DNA of 64,000 nucleotides from Paracoccus sp. TOH (GTDB lineage Bacteria; Pseudomonadota; Alphaproteobacteria; Rhodobacterales; Rhodobacteraceae): NCBI RefSeq assembly GCF_030388245.1, contig NZ_CP098360.1, positions 230,001 to 294,000 of the forward strand, read 5' to 3'. Shown piece by piece: positions 1 to 8,089 of this stretch (position 1 is its first letter; each line of letters starts with the position of its first letter). The notes under the pieces were generated by a model. It saw only the letters and a program-made list of their open reading frames with translations, ran no database searches and was not told where the DNA came from. The position numbers and the translations under genes were made by a program.

Positions 1-168
1 GGCCGGGCCGCTGACGGTGCCGCCGGGCCGCAGATGCTGGTGATCGACGGACAGGCGCGAGATCAGCAGGCGTTCGTCCAGCGACTGGACCCGGACCTGT
101 CCCGCCACCTGCGGAAACGTCCGGTCCAGAAAGATGTTCAGCGCCTCGCGATCCATCTGCAATGCCAT
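1..168 (-). CDS. PaaI-type hotdog thioesterase (3' part cut by window edge)
   Basis: The 56 visible N-terminal residues run off the left edge. The end of the visible part, HQHLRPGGTVSGPA, matches the loop of PaaI-family hotdog acyl-CoA thioesterases, in which the conserved 'RPGGTVSGP' precedes the main helix. A GGGGGAAG ribosome site lies just before the ATG, which fixes the start. It is divergent from the crotonase-fold gene at 253, so the two may share a regulatory region and both act on acyl-CoA thioesters. The catalytic part lies outside the window, so activity cannot be judged. Confidence 0.7.
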   Translation of the reverse strand, partial: MALQMDREALNIFLDRTFPQVAGQVRVQSLDERLLISRLSVDHQHLRPGGTVSGPA

Positions 169-252
169 GCTTCCCCCCTGCCCCATCGGCGGCTAGAGTG
201 GACGGCAAAGCCCGGCAAAGGCAAGCCGCGCCGTGGCGTCAGGGAGGACGAG

Positions 253-1053
253 ATGAAGGACGGAGACCCCCAGCCGCTGGTGCTGCGCCAGGATCAGGGC
301 CATGTCGCGCGGCTGATCCTGAACAGCCCGAATAACTACAACGCGCTGTCCACCGCGATGATCGACGCGCTGTCGGATGCGCTGGACGAGATCGCCGCCG
401 ATGACGGGGTCCGGGTGCTGGTGCTGGCGGCACGCGGCAAGGCCTTCTGCGCCGGTCACGACCTGCGCGAGATCCAGGGCGCCCGCAACGACGCGGATGA
501 CGGCCGCGCCGCCTATGAGCGGTTGTTCTCGCATTGCTCGGCGCTGATGCAGAAGCTGCCCGCCCTGCCCCAGCCGGTCATCGCCGAGGTGCAGGGCATC
601 GCCACCGCCGCCGGCTGCCAACTGGTCGCCAGTTGCGACATGGCCGTCGCCGCCGAGGGCGTGCGCTTCGGCGTGAACGGGGTGAATATCGGGTTGTTCT
701 GCTCGACGCCGATGGTGGCGCTGTCCCGCGCCATCCCGCCGCGCGCCGCCTTTGAACTGCTGGTCACCGGCGAGTTTATCGACGCCGCGCGGGCCCGCGA
801 ACTGGGGCTGGTCAACCGCGTCATCCCGCCCGAGACGCTGGAGGCCGAAACCATGGCGCTGGCCGCGACCATCGCCGGCAAGCTGCCCGCCGCCGTGCGC
901 ATGGGCAAGCGCGCCTTCCATGCCCAGGCGCGGATGGGGCTGGCCGACGCCTATGCTTCGACCGGCGCGGTGATCTGCGAGAACCTGATGCGGCCCGACA
1001 CGGCCGAAGGCATCCAGGCCTTCCTGGAAAAGCGGCCGCCGGACTGGGACTAG
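253..1053 (+). CDS. enoyl-CoA hydratase/isomerase (crotonase-fold) family protein, probably not a classical hydratase
   Basis: A 266-residue crotonase-fold protein. The frame is open further upstream, but the ATG at 253 sits behind GGGAGGACGAG and its product starts where the family starts. The oxyanion-hole segment AFCAGHDLRE (around residues 64-73) and the second loop QGIATAAGCQL (115-125) are clear. The two glutamates that activate water in classical enoyl-CoA hydratases appear to be replaced: Q123 in 'GCQL' where E is usual, and G143 in the FGVNGVNIG segment. It therefore resembles ECHDC3-like crotonase proteins, and its reaction is unknown. Its stop codon shares CTAG with the convergent ccdA stop. 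Substrate cannot be inferred. Confidence 0.85.
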   Translation: MKDGDPQPLVLRQDQGHVARLILNSPNNYNALSTAMIDALSDALDEIAADDGVRVLVLAARGKAFCAGHDLREIQGARNDADDGRAAYERLFSHCSALMQKLPALPQPVIAEVQGIATAAGCQLVASCDMAVAAEGVRFGVNGVNIGLFCSTPMVALSRAIPPRAAFELLVTGEFIDAARARELGLVNRVIPPETLEAETMALAATIAGKLPAAVRMGKRAFHAQARMGLADAYASTGAVICENLMRPDTAEGIQAFLEKRPPDWD

Positions 1054-1793
1054 CCCAGCGCCGCCAGCCAGGGGAAGGTCTCGAGCAGCCAATAGGCGAA
1101 GACCGGGAAGGCGCCGGTCACCAGCGCCAGGCCGACGACGACCAGCAGCCCCCCCATGATGCGCTCGATCAGCTGCAGATGCGGCTTGATGCGGTTCATC
1201 ACAGGAATCGCCCGGTTGATGAAGATCGCCGACAGCAGGAAGGGAATGCCCAGCCCCAGCGCATAAACCGCCAGCAGCGCCGCGCCGCGCCCGGCCTCCG
1301 CGCCGGTGGCGGCCAGCGACAGGATCATGCCCAGCTGCGGCCCGATGCAGGGCGTCCAGCCAAAGGCGAAGGCCAGCCCCAGCACATAGGCCCCCAGCGC
1401 CGAGCCGCCCTTGTCACCGGCATCCAGCCGCGCCTCGGTATCCAGAAAGGGGATGCGGATGATGCGCAGGAAATGCAGGCCCATGACGATCACCACCACC
1501 CCTGCCCCGCGCGCCAGCCAGTCCTGCCATTGCAGGAACAGCCGCCCGAAGGCCGAGGCCGCCATGCCCATCAGCAGGAAGACCGTCGAAAGTCCCAGGA
1601 TGAAGAACAGCGCCGGGACCACGGCGCTGCGTTCGCCGGATTTCAGCCCGCCGACGCCGATGCCGGTCATGTAAGCCAGATAGGGCGGCACCACCGGCAG
1701 CACGCAGGGCGACAGGAAGGACAGGATTCCGGCCAGCAGCGCGACCATCGCGGCGGGCAGGAAGGCGGCGTCTGCAAGCTCGATTCCCAACAT
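1050..1793 (-). CDS. ccdA: cytochrome c biogenesis protein CcdA (thiol-disulfide transmembrane transporter)
   Basis: A 247-residue polytopic inner-membrane protein of the CcdA/DsbD-beta family. It carries electrons from cytoplasmic thioredoxin to periplasmic thiols needed for cytochrome c haem ligation. The two redox cysteines are visible in FLSPCVLPV (C30) and GWTPCIGPQ (C149), each at the start of a three-helix repeat, giving six membrane segments. A GTG nine bases upstream (1802) is in frame, but the ATG at 1793 has AAGGTG at good spacing, so I prefer it. It follows rne on the same strand behind a terminator-like hairpin. Its last codon overlaps the stop of the convergent crotonase-fold gene. 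Confidence 0.93.
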   Translation of the reverse strand: MLGIELADAAFLPAAMVALLAGILSFLSPCVLPVVPPYLAYMTGIGVGGLKSGERSAVVPALFFILGLSTVFLLMGMAASAFGRLFLQWQDWLARGAGVVVIVMGLHFLRIIRIPFLDTEARLDAGDKGGSALGAYVLGLAFAFGWTPCIGPQLGMILSLAATGAEAGRGAALLAVYALGLGIPFLLSAIFINRAIPVMNRIKPHLQLIERIMGGLLVVVGLALVTGAFPVFAYWLLETFPWLAALG

Positions 1794-1814
1794 GTCCGGC
1801 ACCTTGGCGCAAGG

Positions 1815-1839
1815 AAAAGGCGCGGGAAAGCCCCGCGCC
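1815..1839 (-). terminator. intrinsic terminator after rne
   Basis: On the minus strand GGCGCGGGG and CCCGCGCC pair around a CTTT loop, followed by TTTTCCTT. It lies between the rne stop and the ccdA start, so it probably limits readthrough from rne into ccdA. Confidence 0.7.
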
Positions 1840-1870
1840 CCTCACTCTTTTGTGGGAAGGCTGCGACAGA

Positions 1871-4432
1871 TCAGCCCATCGACCACCAGCCGCGCCGCTT
1901 GGGCCGTGCCGAAGTCTCCTCCTCGGCCAGCTCCGGCTCGGGCTTGGCGGCCGGAGCCTCGGCTTCATTGGCGGTTTCCGGCTGCGGCGCCGGCTGTTCT
2001 GCCTCGGCTTCCGGCGCCGGAGCTTCAGCTTCCGCAGCGGGCTCCTCGGCGGCAGGCGCTTCCGCCGCCTCGACCTCGGGTTCCACCGTCTGCGCCGCCT
2101 CGGCCACAGCAGCCTCGCCCTCGGCAGCCGTGACGCTCGGCTCGACCGGCTGGGCTACGGCGATCTCCGGGGCGCTGTCGGCGGCGGGCTCATCCTCGGC
2201 CTTGCGGCGCCGGGTGCGCGTACGGCGGCGGGGCGCGGCGGCCTCCTCGGCGACCGGTTGTCCGGCAGCGGCTTCCTCGGCGACCGGCTCGACCAGCTCG
2301 GGCGCCAAGCCTTCTGCGGCCTCTTCCGCGACCGTTTCGCCGTCCGCCTCTTCGGCGTGATGGCCTTCGCCGTCGCCGTTCTTGCCGCCGCGACGACGGC
2401 GACGGCGGCGGCGGCGCTTGCTGGCATCGCCTTCGCCATTCTCGGCTCGACCGTCCTCGGTCCGGCCGTCCTCGGCACGATCCTCGGCGGCGGCGTCCTC
2501 AACCTCGTCTTCCTCGGCCGGCTCCTCGTCGTCGATCTGCGCCATCAGCCGGGCATCGACCGAGACCACAGGCGAGGCCACCTCGGGCACGTTGCGGGTG
2601 GCGGTCTTGAACTTCTCGATGGCGTAATCGGGCGAGATCAGCCCCGGATCGGCTTCGACCCGCACCGCCATGCCGTAGCGGGCCTCGATATTCGCGATAT
2701 GCTCGCGCTTGGCGTTCATCAGGAAATTGGCGACGGCGACCGGCGCCTTGACCAGCACCTCGCGCGAGCGTTTGCGGGTGCCCTCTTCCTCGATGGCGCG
2801 CAGGATGGTCAGCGCCAGACTGTCATCGGACCGGATCAGCCCGGTGCCGTGGCAATGCGCACAGGGCTGCGTGGTCGATTCCAGCATGCCCGGCCGCAGA
2901 CGCTGCCGGCTCATCTCCAGCAGACCGAAGCCCGAGATGCGGCCGACCTGGATGCGCGCCCGGTCGGTCTTGAGCTTATCCTTGAAGCGCTTCTCGACGG
3001 CGGCGTTGTTCTTGCGCTCCTCCATGTCGATGAAGTCGATGACGATCAGCCCGGCCAGGTCGCGCAGACGCAGCTGGCGGGCGATTTCCTCGGCGGCCTC
3101 CAGGTTGGTCTTCAGCGCCGTGTCCTCGATCGAGCCTTCCTTGGTGGCCCGGCCCGAGTTCACGTCGATGGCGACCAGTGCCTCGGTCACGCCGATGACG
3201 ATATAGCCGCCGGATTTCAGCTGCACGACCGGGTTGAACATGCCGCCCAGGTAGCTTTCGACCTGGAAGCGCGCGAACAGCGGCATCTGGTCCTGGTAAT
3301 GCTTCACGTTCTTGGCATGCGACGGCATGATCATCTTCATGAAGTCCTTGGCGGTGCGATAGCCGCGATCGCCCTCGACCAGAACCTCGTCGATTTCCTT
3401 GCTGTAGATGTCGCGGATGGTGCGCTTGATCAGGTCGCCTTCCTCATAGACCGGCGCCGGGGCGATGGACTTGAAGGTCAGCTCGCGGATCTGTTCCCAG
3501 AGCCGCATCAGATATTCGTAATCGCGGCGGATCTCGGTCCGCGTCCGCTGGCTGCCGGCGGTGCGGATGATCAGCCCGGCGCCTTCCGGCACCTCCAGCT
3601 CGCTGGCGATCTCTTTCAGCTTCTTGCGGTCGGCGACGTTGGTGATCTTGCGCGAGATGCCGCCGCCGCGCGCCGTGTTCGGCATCAGCACGCAATAGCG
3701 GCCGGCCAGCGACAGATAGGTGGTCAGCGCGGCGCCCTTGTTGCCGCGCTCTTCCTTGACGACCTGGACCAGCATGATCTGCCGGACCTTGATCACCTCC
3801 TGGATCTTGTAGCGGCGGGCACGGGGCTTGCGGGGCGGCGCGATCTCCTCGGCCACATCCTCCTCGGCGACGGATTCGATGCCGTCATCCTCGGCGGCGT
3901 CGTCGCCATGCGCCTCATCGGCCTGCTCCTCGGCAACCTGCTCCTCGGCGGCGGTCGGGGCCGGCCCGGCGGCGATCTCCTCGGACGGCGCGGACTCGCC
4001 TTCCGACAGATCGACCACGGTCATGCCCGCGATCTCGTCCGAGACCACGACGGCATCGCCACTGTCGGCCGCAGCGGCCTTCGGCGCCTTGCGACGGCGC
4101 GGGCTGCGCTTGGGCTTATCGCTCTCGTCACTTTCTGCCGCGGCGGCCTGGCGTTCTTCCTCGATCAGGGCCTGACGATCGGCGGCGGGGATCTGGTAAT
4201 AATCGGGATGGATTTCCGCGAAGGCCAGGAAGCCGTGGCGGTTGCCGCCGTAATCCACAAAGGCGGCCTGCAACGACGGCTCGACCCGCGTTACCTTGGC
4301 CAGGTAGATATTGCCCGCAAGCTGGCGCTTGTTGACGGTCTCGAAATCAAATTCTTCGACCTTCGTTCCATCGACCACGACCACCCGAGTTTCCTCGGCA
4401 TGTGTGGCGTCGATCAGCATTTTCTTTGACAT
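1871..4432 (-). CDS. rne: ribonuclease E/G
   Basis: An 853-residue endoribonuclease of the RNase E/G family, the scaffold of the RNA degradosome in proteobacteria. The N-terminus MSKKMLIDATHAEETRVVV is the family start, so I take the ATG at 4432 although the frame is open further upstream. The S1 RNA-binding domain (from about residue 35) is interrupted at about 85-220 by an Ala/Glu/Asp-rich insert, as is common in alphaproteobacteria, and resumes at RYKIQEVIKVRQ. The catalytic magnesium residues lie in VAIDVNSG and IVIDFIDM. The zinc-link is CAHC (in TQPCAHCHGTG). The C-terminal third is a low-complexity acidic/Ala-Pro tail with an Arg-rich patch, the usual partner-binding region. Expression may be controlled by the long leader upstream. 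Confidence 0.97.
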   Translation of the reverse strand: MSKKMLIDATHAEETRVVVVDGTKVEEFDFETVNKRQLAGNIYLAKVTRVEPSLQAAFVDYGGNRHGFLAFAEIHPDYYQIPAADRQALIEEERQAAAAESDESDKPKRSPRRRKAPKAAAADSGDAVVVSDEIAGMTVVDLSEGESAPSEEIAAGPAPTAAEEQVAEEQADEAHGDDAAEDDGIESVAEEDVAEEIAPPRKPRARRYKIQEVIKVRQIMLVQVVKEERGNKGAALTTYLSLAGRYCVLMPNTARGGGISRKITNVADRKKLKEIASELEVPEGAGLIIRTAGSQRTRTEIRRDYEYLMRLWEQIRELTFKSIAPAPVYEEGDLIKRTIRDIYSKEIDEVLVEGDRGYRTAKDFMKMIMPSHAKNVKHYQDQMPLFARFQVESYLGGMFNPVVQLKSGGYIVIGVTEALVAIDVNSGRATKEGSIEDTALKTNLEAAEEIARQLRLRDLAGLIVIDFIDMEERKNNAAVEKRFKDKLKTDRARIQVGRISGFGLLEMSRQRLRPGMLESTTQPCAHCHGTGLIRSDDSLALTILRAIEEEGTRKRSREVLVKAPVAVANFLMNAKREHIANIEARYGMAVRVEADPGLISPDYAIEKFKTATRNVPEVASPVVSVDARLMAQIDDEEPAEEDEVEDAAAEDRAEDGRTEDGRAENGEGDASKRRRRRRRRRGGKNGDGEGHHAEEADGETVAEEAAEGLAPELVEPVAEEAAAGQPVAEEAAAPRRRTRTRRRKAEDEPAADSAPEIAVAQPVEPSVTAAEGEAAVAEAAQTVEPEVEAAEAPAAEEPAAEAEAPAPEAEAEQPAPQPETANEAEAPAAKPEPELAEEETSARPKRRGWWSMG

Positions 4433-4884
4433 GTTTCCGTCTTTCGGGCAGCCGCACCGGCCCGCGCAGGGGCGGGATCGGGGTTTGGCTGCCGCATGAG
4501 GGGACAGCGAGCATCGTGCTGCCAGCAGCAATCGCGGCGACCGGGGAAAGCCCCTGCCACCGTTGCCGATCAAGCTGCATTGCGCGATCCATCGCGTCTG
4601 TTTACCTTTCTTGGCCCGTCCCGCACGAGGGCGGTCCGGGCGGCGATCTACGGTCGCCCAGAGGCCCCGTGGGGCTTGGGCAGGATTTTCCGCGCGTCGC
4701 ACCACCGGCACTTTTCGGGTGTCGCGGCTGGCTACGCGCTGCGAAACTGTCGAGGAGGGACAACCAAAAGTTGCGGCGCCCGCCTTACAGGGGCAAGATA
4801 GCGGGGAAGCAGGCGTCGTTACAATCTGTTTTTAGACCCGCGGCCGGGATTCGCCGTTTTCGGCATCCTCCCGGCCAGCCGTGA
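4433..4884 (-). promoter_or_regulatory. 452-nt leader and promoter region of rne
   Basis: No convincing gene lies here. On the minus strand a promoter-like pair at 4795-4824 would give a transcript with roughly 355-360 untranslated bases before the rne ATG. A GC-rich hairpin at 4842-4876 (GGCCGGGA pairing with TCCCGGCC, with an inner GCCG/CGGC) lies between the dctD stop and this promoter. It lacks a downstream T-run on the minus strand, so it is not a classical terminator. By analogy with the long autoregulatory rne leader of E. coli, this leader could be a feedback target of RNase E. That is inference. Confidence 0.5.
4795..4824 (-). promoter_or_regulatory. candidate sigma70 promoter for rne
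   Basis: On the minus strand TTGTAA (4819-4824) and TATCTT (4795-4800) are separated by 18 bases. Each box matches consensus at four of six positions. No better pair was noticed in the leader. Confidence 0.35.
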
Positions 4885-6210
4885 TCACAGATAATCGCCC
4901 CGGCTCAGCCCGTATTTCGCCATCTTCTCGTTCAGCGTCCGGCGCGGCAGGCACAACTCGTCCATCACCGCGGCGATGCTGCCCTTGTGGCGGCGCATGG
5001 TATTGTCGATCAGCATCTTCTCGAAGCTCTCGACATATTCCTTGAGCGGCTTGCCCTCGGTCGTCGTGGCCTCTTGCGTATCCTCGCCATCCGCCATCAG
5101 CAACGAGGCGATCGACCCCGAGCCGCGGCGGTTCTGCAGCACCGCGCGCTCGGCGACGTTGATGAGCTGGCGCACATTGCCCGGCCAGGGCGCCTGCAAC
5201 AGCTGTGCGGCTTCCTGCGCGGTCACCTGCGGCGGCTCGCAGCCGTATTCCTCGGCGAATTGCTCGGTCATGCGGGTGAACAGGGACAGGATGTCCTCGC
5301 CGCGCGAACGCAGCGGCGGCAGGGTGATCTTCAGCGCCGTCAGGCGATAGAACAGGTCGGGACGCAGCGAATCCTCGGCCTTGCGCCCCTCGCCGCGGGC
5401 ATTGGAAATGGCGATGATCCGCGTCTCGGCCGGGCTGCCCTGATCGGCGATGAAGGCCAGCAACCGGGCTTGCAACGGGTCGGACAGCGCCTCGATATCC
5501 TCAAGGCAGAGCGTGCCGCCGCGCGCCTCCTCGACGGCGGGCAGGCCGTTCTCGACCGGGCCGAACAGCTTCGCGGCCAGCACCTCGTCATTGTAGGCGG
5601 CACAGGAGATCGGCACGAATTTCTTCGAGGCGCGCGGCCCGACAGCATGCAGCGCATGGGCGACCAGGGTCTTGCCGGTGCCGGTCTCGCCGTCGATCAG
5701 CACATGGCCGTCGGCCTGGCCCAGGTCCAGGATATCCTCGCGCAGCCGGTCCATGACCGGGCTGGCGCCGATCAGCTTCGACATGACCTGCTGGCCTTCG
5801 GAAAGGTCGCGGCGCAGGGCACGGTTGTCCAGGGTCATGCGCCGGGCCTGGCTGGCCTTCTTGACCAGCTCGGTCAGGCGCTCGGGATTGAAGGGCTTTT
5901 CCATGAAATCCATGGCGCCGATCCGCATGGCCTCGACCGCCATCGGCACGTCGCCATGGCCGGTGATCATGATGACCGGCAGGCCGGAATCGATGCCCAT
6001 CAGCCGCTTGAGGAAGGCCATGCCGTCCATGCCCGGCATCCGGATATCAGAAATGACCACCCCGGGCCAGTCCGCGCCGATGACCTTCAGCGCGTCGTCG
6101 GCGCTGGCGAAAGTCTCGGTGTCGAAGCCGGACAGGACCAGCCACTGGCTGATCGATTCGCGCATGTCGGGTTCGTCATCCACCACTGCGATCTTCAAAG
6201 TGCGGCTCAT
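4885..6210 (-). CDS. dctD: DctD-like NtrC-family response regulator without the GAFTGA motif
   Basis: A 441-residue response regulator with receiver, AAA+ and Fis-type HTH domains, paired with the histidine kinase just upstream (19 bases apart). The receiver has D11/D12, phospho-acceptor D55 in VVISDIRMPG and K105. The AAA+ domain has Walker A GETGTGKT (174-181) and an RPDLFYRL arginine-finger region (283-290). The HTH lies at about 409-433. Two features are odd. The sigma54-contacting GAFTGA loop is absent, replaced by FGPVENGLPAVEE (216-228). Walker B reads GGTLCLEDIE where family members have 'FLDEI'. The protein may therefore activate without sigma54, as known for Rhodobacter capsulatus NtrC, or may not activate at all. 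No C4-dicarboxylate transporter gene is nearby, so the ligand assignment rests on overall likeness to DctD. Confidence 0.85.
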   Translation of the reverse strand: MSRTLKIAVVDDEPDMRESISQWLVLSGFDTETFASADDALKVIGADWPGVVISDIRMPGMDGMAFLKRLMGIDSGLPVIMITGHGDVPMAVEAMRIGAMDFMEKPFNPERLTELVKKASQARRMTLDNRALRRDLSEGQQVMSKLIGASPVMDRLREDILDLGQADGHVLIDGETGTGKTLVAHALHAVGPRASKKFVPISCAAYNDEVLAAKLFGPVENGLPAVEEARGGTLCLEDIEALSDPLQARLLAFIADQGSPAETRIIAISNARGEGRKAEDSLRPDLFYRLTALKITLPPLRSRGEDILSLFTRMTEQFAEEYGCEPPQVTAQEAAQLLQAPWPGNVRQLINVAERAVLQNRRGSGSIASLLMADGEDTQEATTTEGKPLKEYVESFEKMLIDNTMRRHKGSIAAVMDELCLPRRTLNEKMAKYGLSRGDYL

Positions 6211-6229
6211 GGGCCTCTACCTCTTCTCG

Positions 6230-8023
6230 TTATTCCGCCGCCAGCCGGGTCCCCGCCTTCTGGCCGGGATCGTGCAGCGGCAGCTCAAGTTCGAATACGG
6301 CGCCCCGGCCGCCCTCATCCGACGCATTATGCGCGGTCAGGCGGCCCCCGAAATCGGCCGCGATCCCCGACGAGATCGCCAGGCCCAGTCCGGTCCCTTC
6401 TCCGGGCTTCTTCGTGGTGAAGAAAGGTTCAAACAGATTTTCCAGGTCCGAAACACCCGGGCCGTTGTCACGCACGGACAAGAATGCGTGAGAGCCCGAG
6501 CTGACGGTGATCTCGATGGCCGGATCGCGCAGGCCGCGCGTCGCATCCACCGCATTGCGCAACAGGTTGATGACGATCTGCTCCAACCGGATTCGGTCGC
6601 AATAGACCATGACCGGATAGCGCGGGATATTGCGCTGCAGCCGGATGGTGCGCGAACGCAGCTGCGGCTCCATCATCATCAGCGCGCTGGACAGCGCGGC
6701 GCGCAGATCGACCGGCTCGAAAGCCTCGCCGCCCTTCCTGGCATAGGATTTCAGCTGCCGGGTGATGGCGCCCATACGCTCGACCAGATCGTCGATGCGC
6801 TGGAAGCTCGACAGCGCTTCATCGGACCGGCCGCGCTGCAACAGCAGCCGGGCGCCGGCCAGATAGGTCTTCATCGCCGCCAGCGGCTGGTTCAACTCGT
6901 GGCTGACACCCGCCGACATCTCGCCCAGGGCGGCCAGCTTGCTGGATTGCTGGACGGTCTGCTCGGCCACGCGCAGTTCCTTCTGCATGCGCTCACGCTC
7001 GGCGATCTCGCGGGTCAGGCGCAGGTTCAGCGCCCGCAGATCGGCCGATTCGCGCATCCAGGCCGCCGATTCGACCCGCGCCCGGCGCGACAGCAGATAG
7101 AACACCGCCGCCAGCAGGATGGCAAAGCCCATGATCACCAGCGCCAGAACCGCGTTCACCCGCTCGCGCACCGAATCATAGGTGGTGAAGGCGATCATCT
7201 TCCAGCCGCGGAAGGGAATGCGGGTCTCGGACTGCATGACCGCGCGGCCCTGGACATAGGCGTCGGCGGGCGTGGCGGTCCAGTCCGCCGTCACCTGGAA
7301 GGCGCGGGCGATGGCCGAGGGCGCGGAACGCACCGCCAGCGCTTCGGGCAGGGTCAGGCCGCGCCAGCGCGGCTCGGTCGACAGGATGATCTGGCCGGAA
7401 CTGTCGGTCACGGCAATGGCGTCGTAGATCCCGGCCCAGGACCGCACCAGCCGCGCCAGGTCGGCGCCGACCACGACCACGCCCAGCGTGCGCCCGTCCG
7501 CGACCACCGTGCGGGAATAGGTGAATTCATAGGCTCCCTGCGGCGAGGGCGAGACGGTGAACACCGTGTCCTTCGAGCGCAGCGCCTCGACGAAGAACGG
7601 CTCCTGCACGTAATTCGTGCCGATCAGGTTGCGATCGGTCGAGCCGACCACGCGCCCCGATGCGTCCAGCAGCTTGATCGAGGCGGCGGCGATCTCCTTC
7701 TGCGCCGAGATCAGCCGCGCCGAGGTGCCCGAGAATTCGTTGCCGATCAGCGCCGAAATCAGCGCCGGATCGCGCGCCAGCAGTTGCGGCACCACCGAGG
7801 TGCGCTGCAATTCCGACAGCAGGTTGCCGGTGTAAAGCGCCGAACGCAGCTCGGTCCGCACCCGGGTGGTTTCGGAAAAGCGCGCCGTCAGCCAGGCATT
7901 GGTAAACCAGATCGTGCCCGCGGCCACGACCAGCAGCGCGACGATCGCGCCGCGCAGGCCCCAACGGCTGGTCAACCCAGCCCTGCCCTCCGGGAACCCG
8001 GCAGAGTCCTGTTCTTCTCGCAT
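6230..8023 (-). CDS. dctB: DctB-like sensor histidine kinase
   Basis: A 597-residue membrane histidine kinase. Helix 1 spans about 24-42, followed by a periplasmic double-Cache-like sensor (about 43-288, with DRNLIGTNYVQEPFF and YSRTVV motifs) and helix 2 (about 290-311). A cytoplasmic coiled linker and DHp domain follow, with H375 in AGVSHELNQPLAAM, then a HATPase_c domain (NLLRNAVDA, DNGPGV, GTGLGLAIS). The sensor-kinase order and the SHELNQPLAA box are typical of DctB, which senses C4-dicarboxylates. It is the first gene of a dctB-dctD operon with a sigma70-like promoter just upstream. The actual ligand is not shown by the sequence. Confidence 0.88.
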   Translation of the reverse strand: MREEQDSAGFPEGRAGLTSRWGLRGAIVALLVVAAGTIWFTNAWLTARFSETTRVRTELRSALYTGNLLSELQRTSVVPQLLARDPALISALIGNEFSGTSARLISAQKEIAAASIKLLDASGRVVGSTDRNLIGTNYVQEPFFVEALRSKDTVFTVSPSPQGAYEFTYSRTVVADGRTLGVVVVGADLARLVRSWAGIYDAIAVTDSSGQIILSTEPRWRGLTLPEALAVRSAPSAIARAFQVTADWTATPADAYVQGRAVMQSETRIPFRGWKMIAFTTYDSVRERVNAVLALVIMGFAILLAAVFYLLSRRARVESAAWMRESADLRALNLRLTREIAERERMQKELRVAEQTVQQSSKLAALGEMSAGVSHELNQPLAAMKTYLAGARLLLQRGRSDEALSSFQRIDDLVERMGAITRQLKSYARKGGEAFEPVDLRAALSSALMMMEPQLRSRTIRLQRNIPRYPVMVYCDRIRLEQIVINLLRNAVDATRGLRDPAIEITVSSGSHAFLSVRDNGPGVSDLENLFEPFFTTKKPGEGTGLGLAISSGIAADFGGRLTAHNASDEGGRGAVFELELPLHDPGQKAGTRLAAE

Positions 8024-8059
8024 GCGCCTCCGGCATCGCCCCGTCCAGGGGATCGACGA

Positions 8060-8088
8060 AGTCTAATCCGCGAAGGGTCGCTACTCAA
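8060..8088 (-). promoter_or_regulatory. candidate sigma70 promoter for dctBD
   Basis: On the minus strand TTGAGT (8083-8088) and TAGACT (8060-8065) are spaced by 17 bases, 37 bases before the dctB ATG and directly after the purQ stop. No sigma54 -24/-12 element (GG-N10-GC with flanking consensus) was seen here. Confidence 0.4.
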
Positions 8089-8089
8089 G

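Noticed and set aside
1850..4429. Long plus-strand open frame opposite rne
   Set aside because: It is antisense to an unmistakable RNase E gene. The product is repetitive and Leu/Gly/Arg-rich with no family likeness, and high-GC codon structure explains the open frame.
4842..4876. Hairpin after dctD as an intrinsic terminator
   Set aside because: On the minus strand it is followed by an A-rich, not T-rich, tract, so it does not meet the usual pattern.
4402..4884. 160-codon plus-strand frame in the rne leader region
   Set aside because: It overlaps the rne start, lacks a ribosome site, and the product looks like out-of-frame GC-rich translation.
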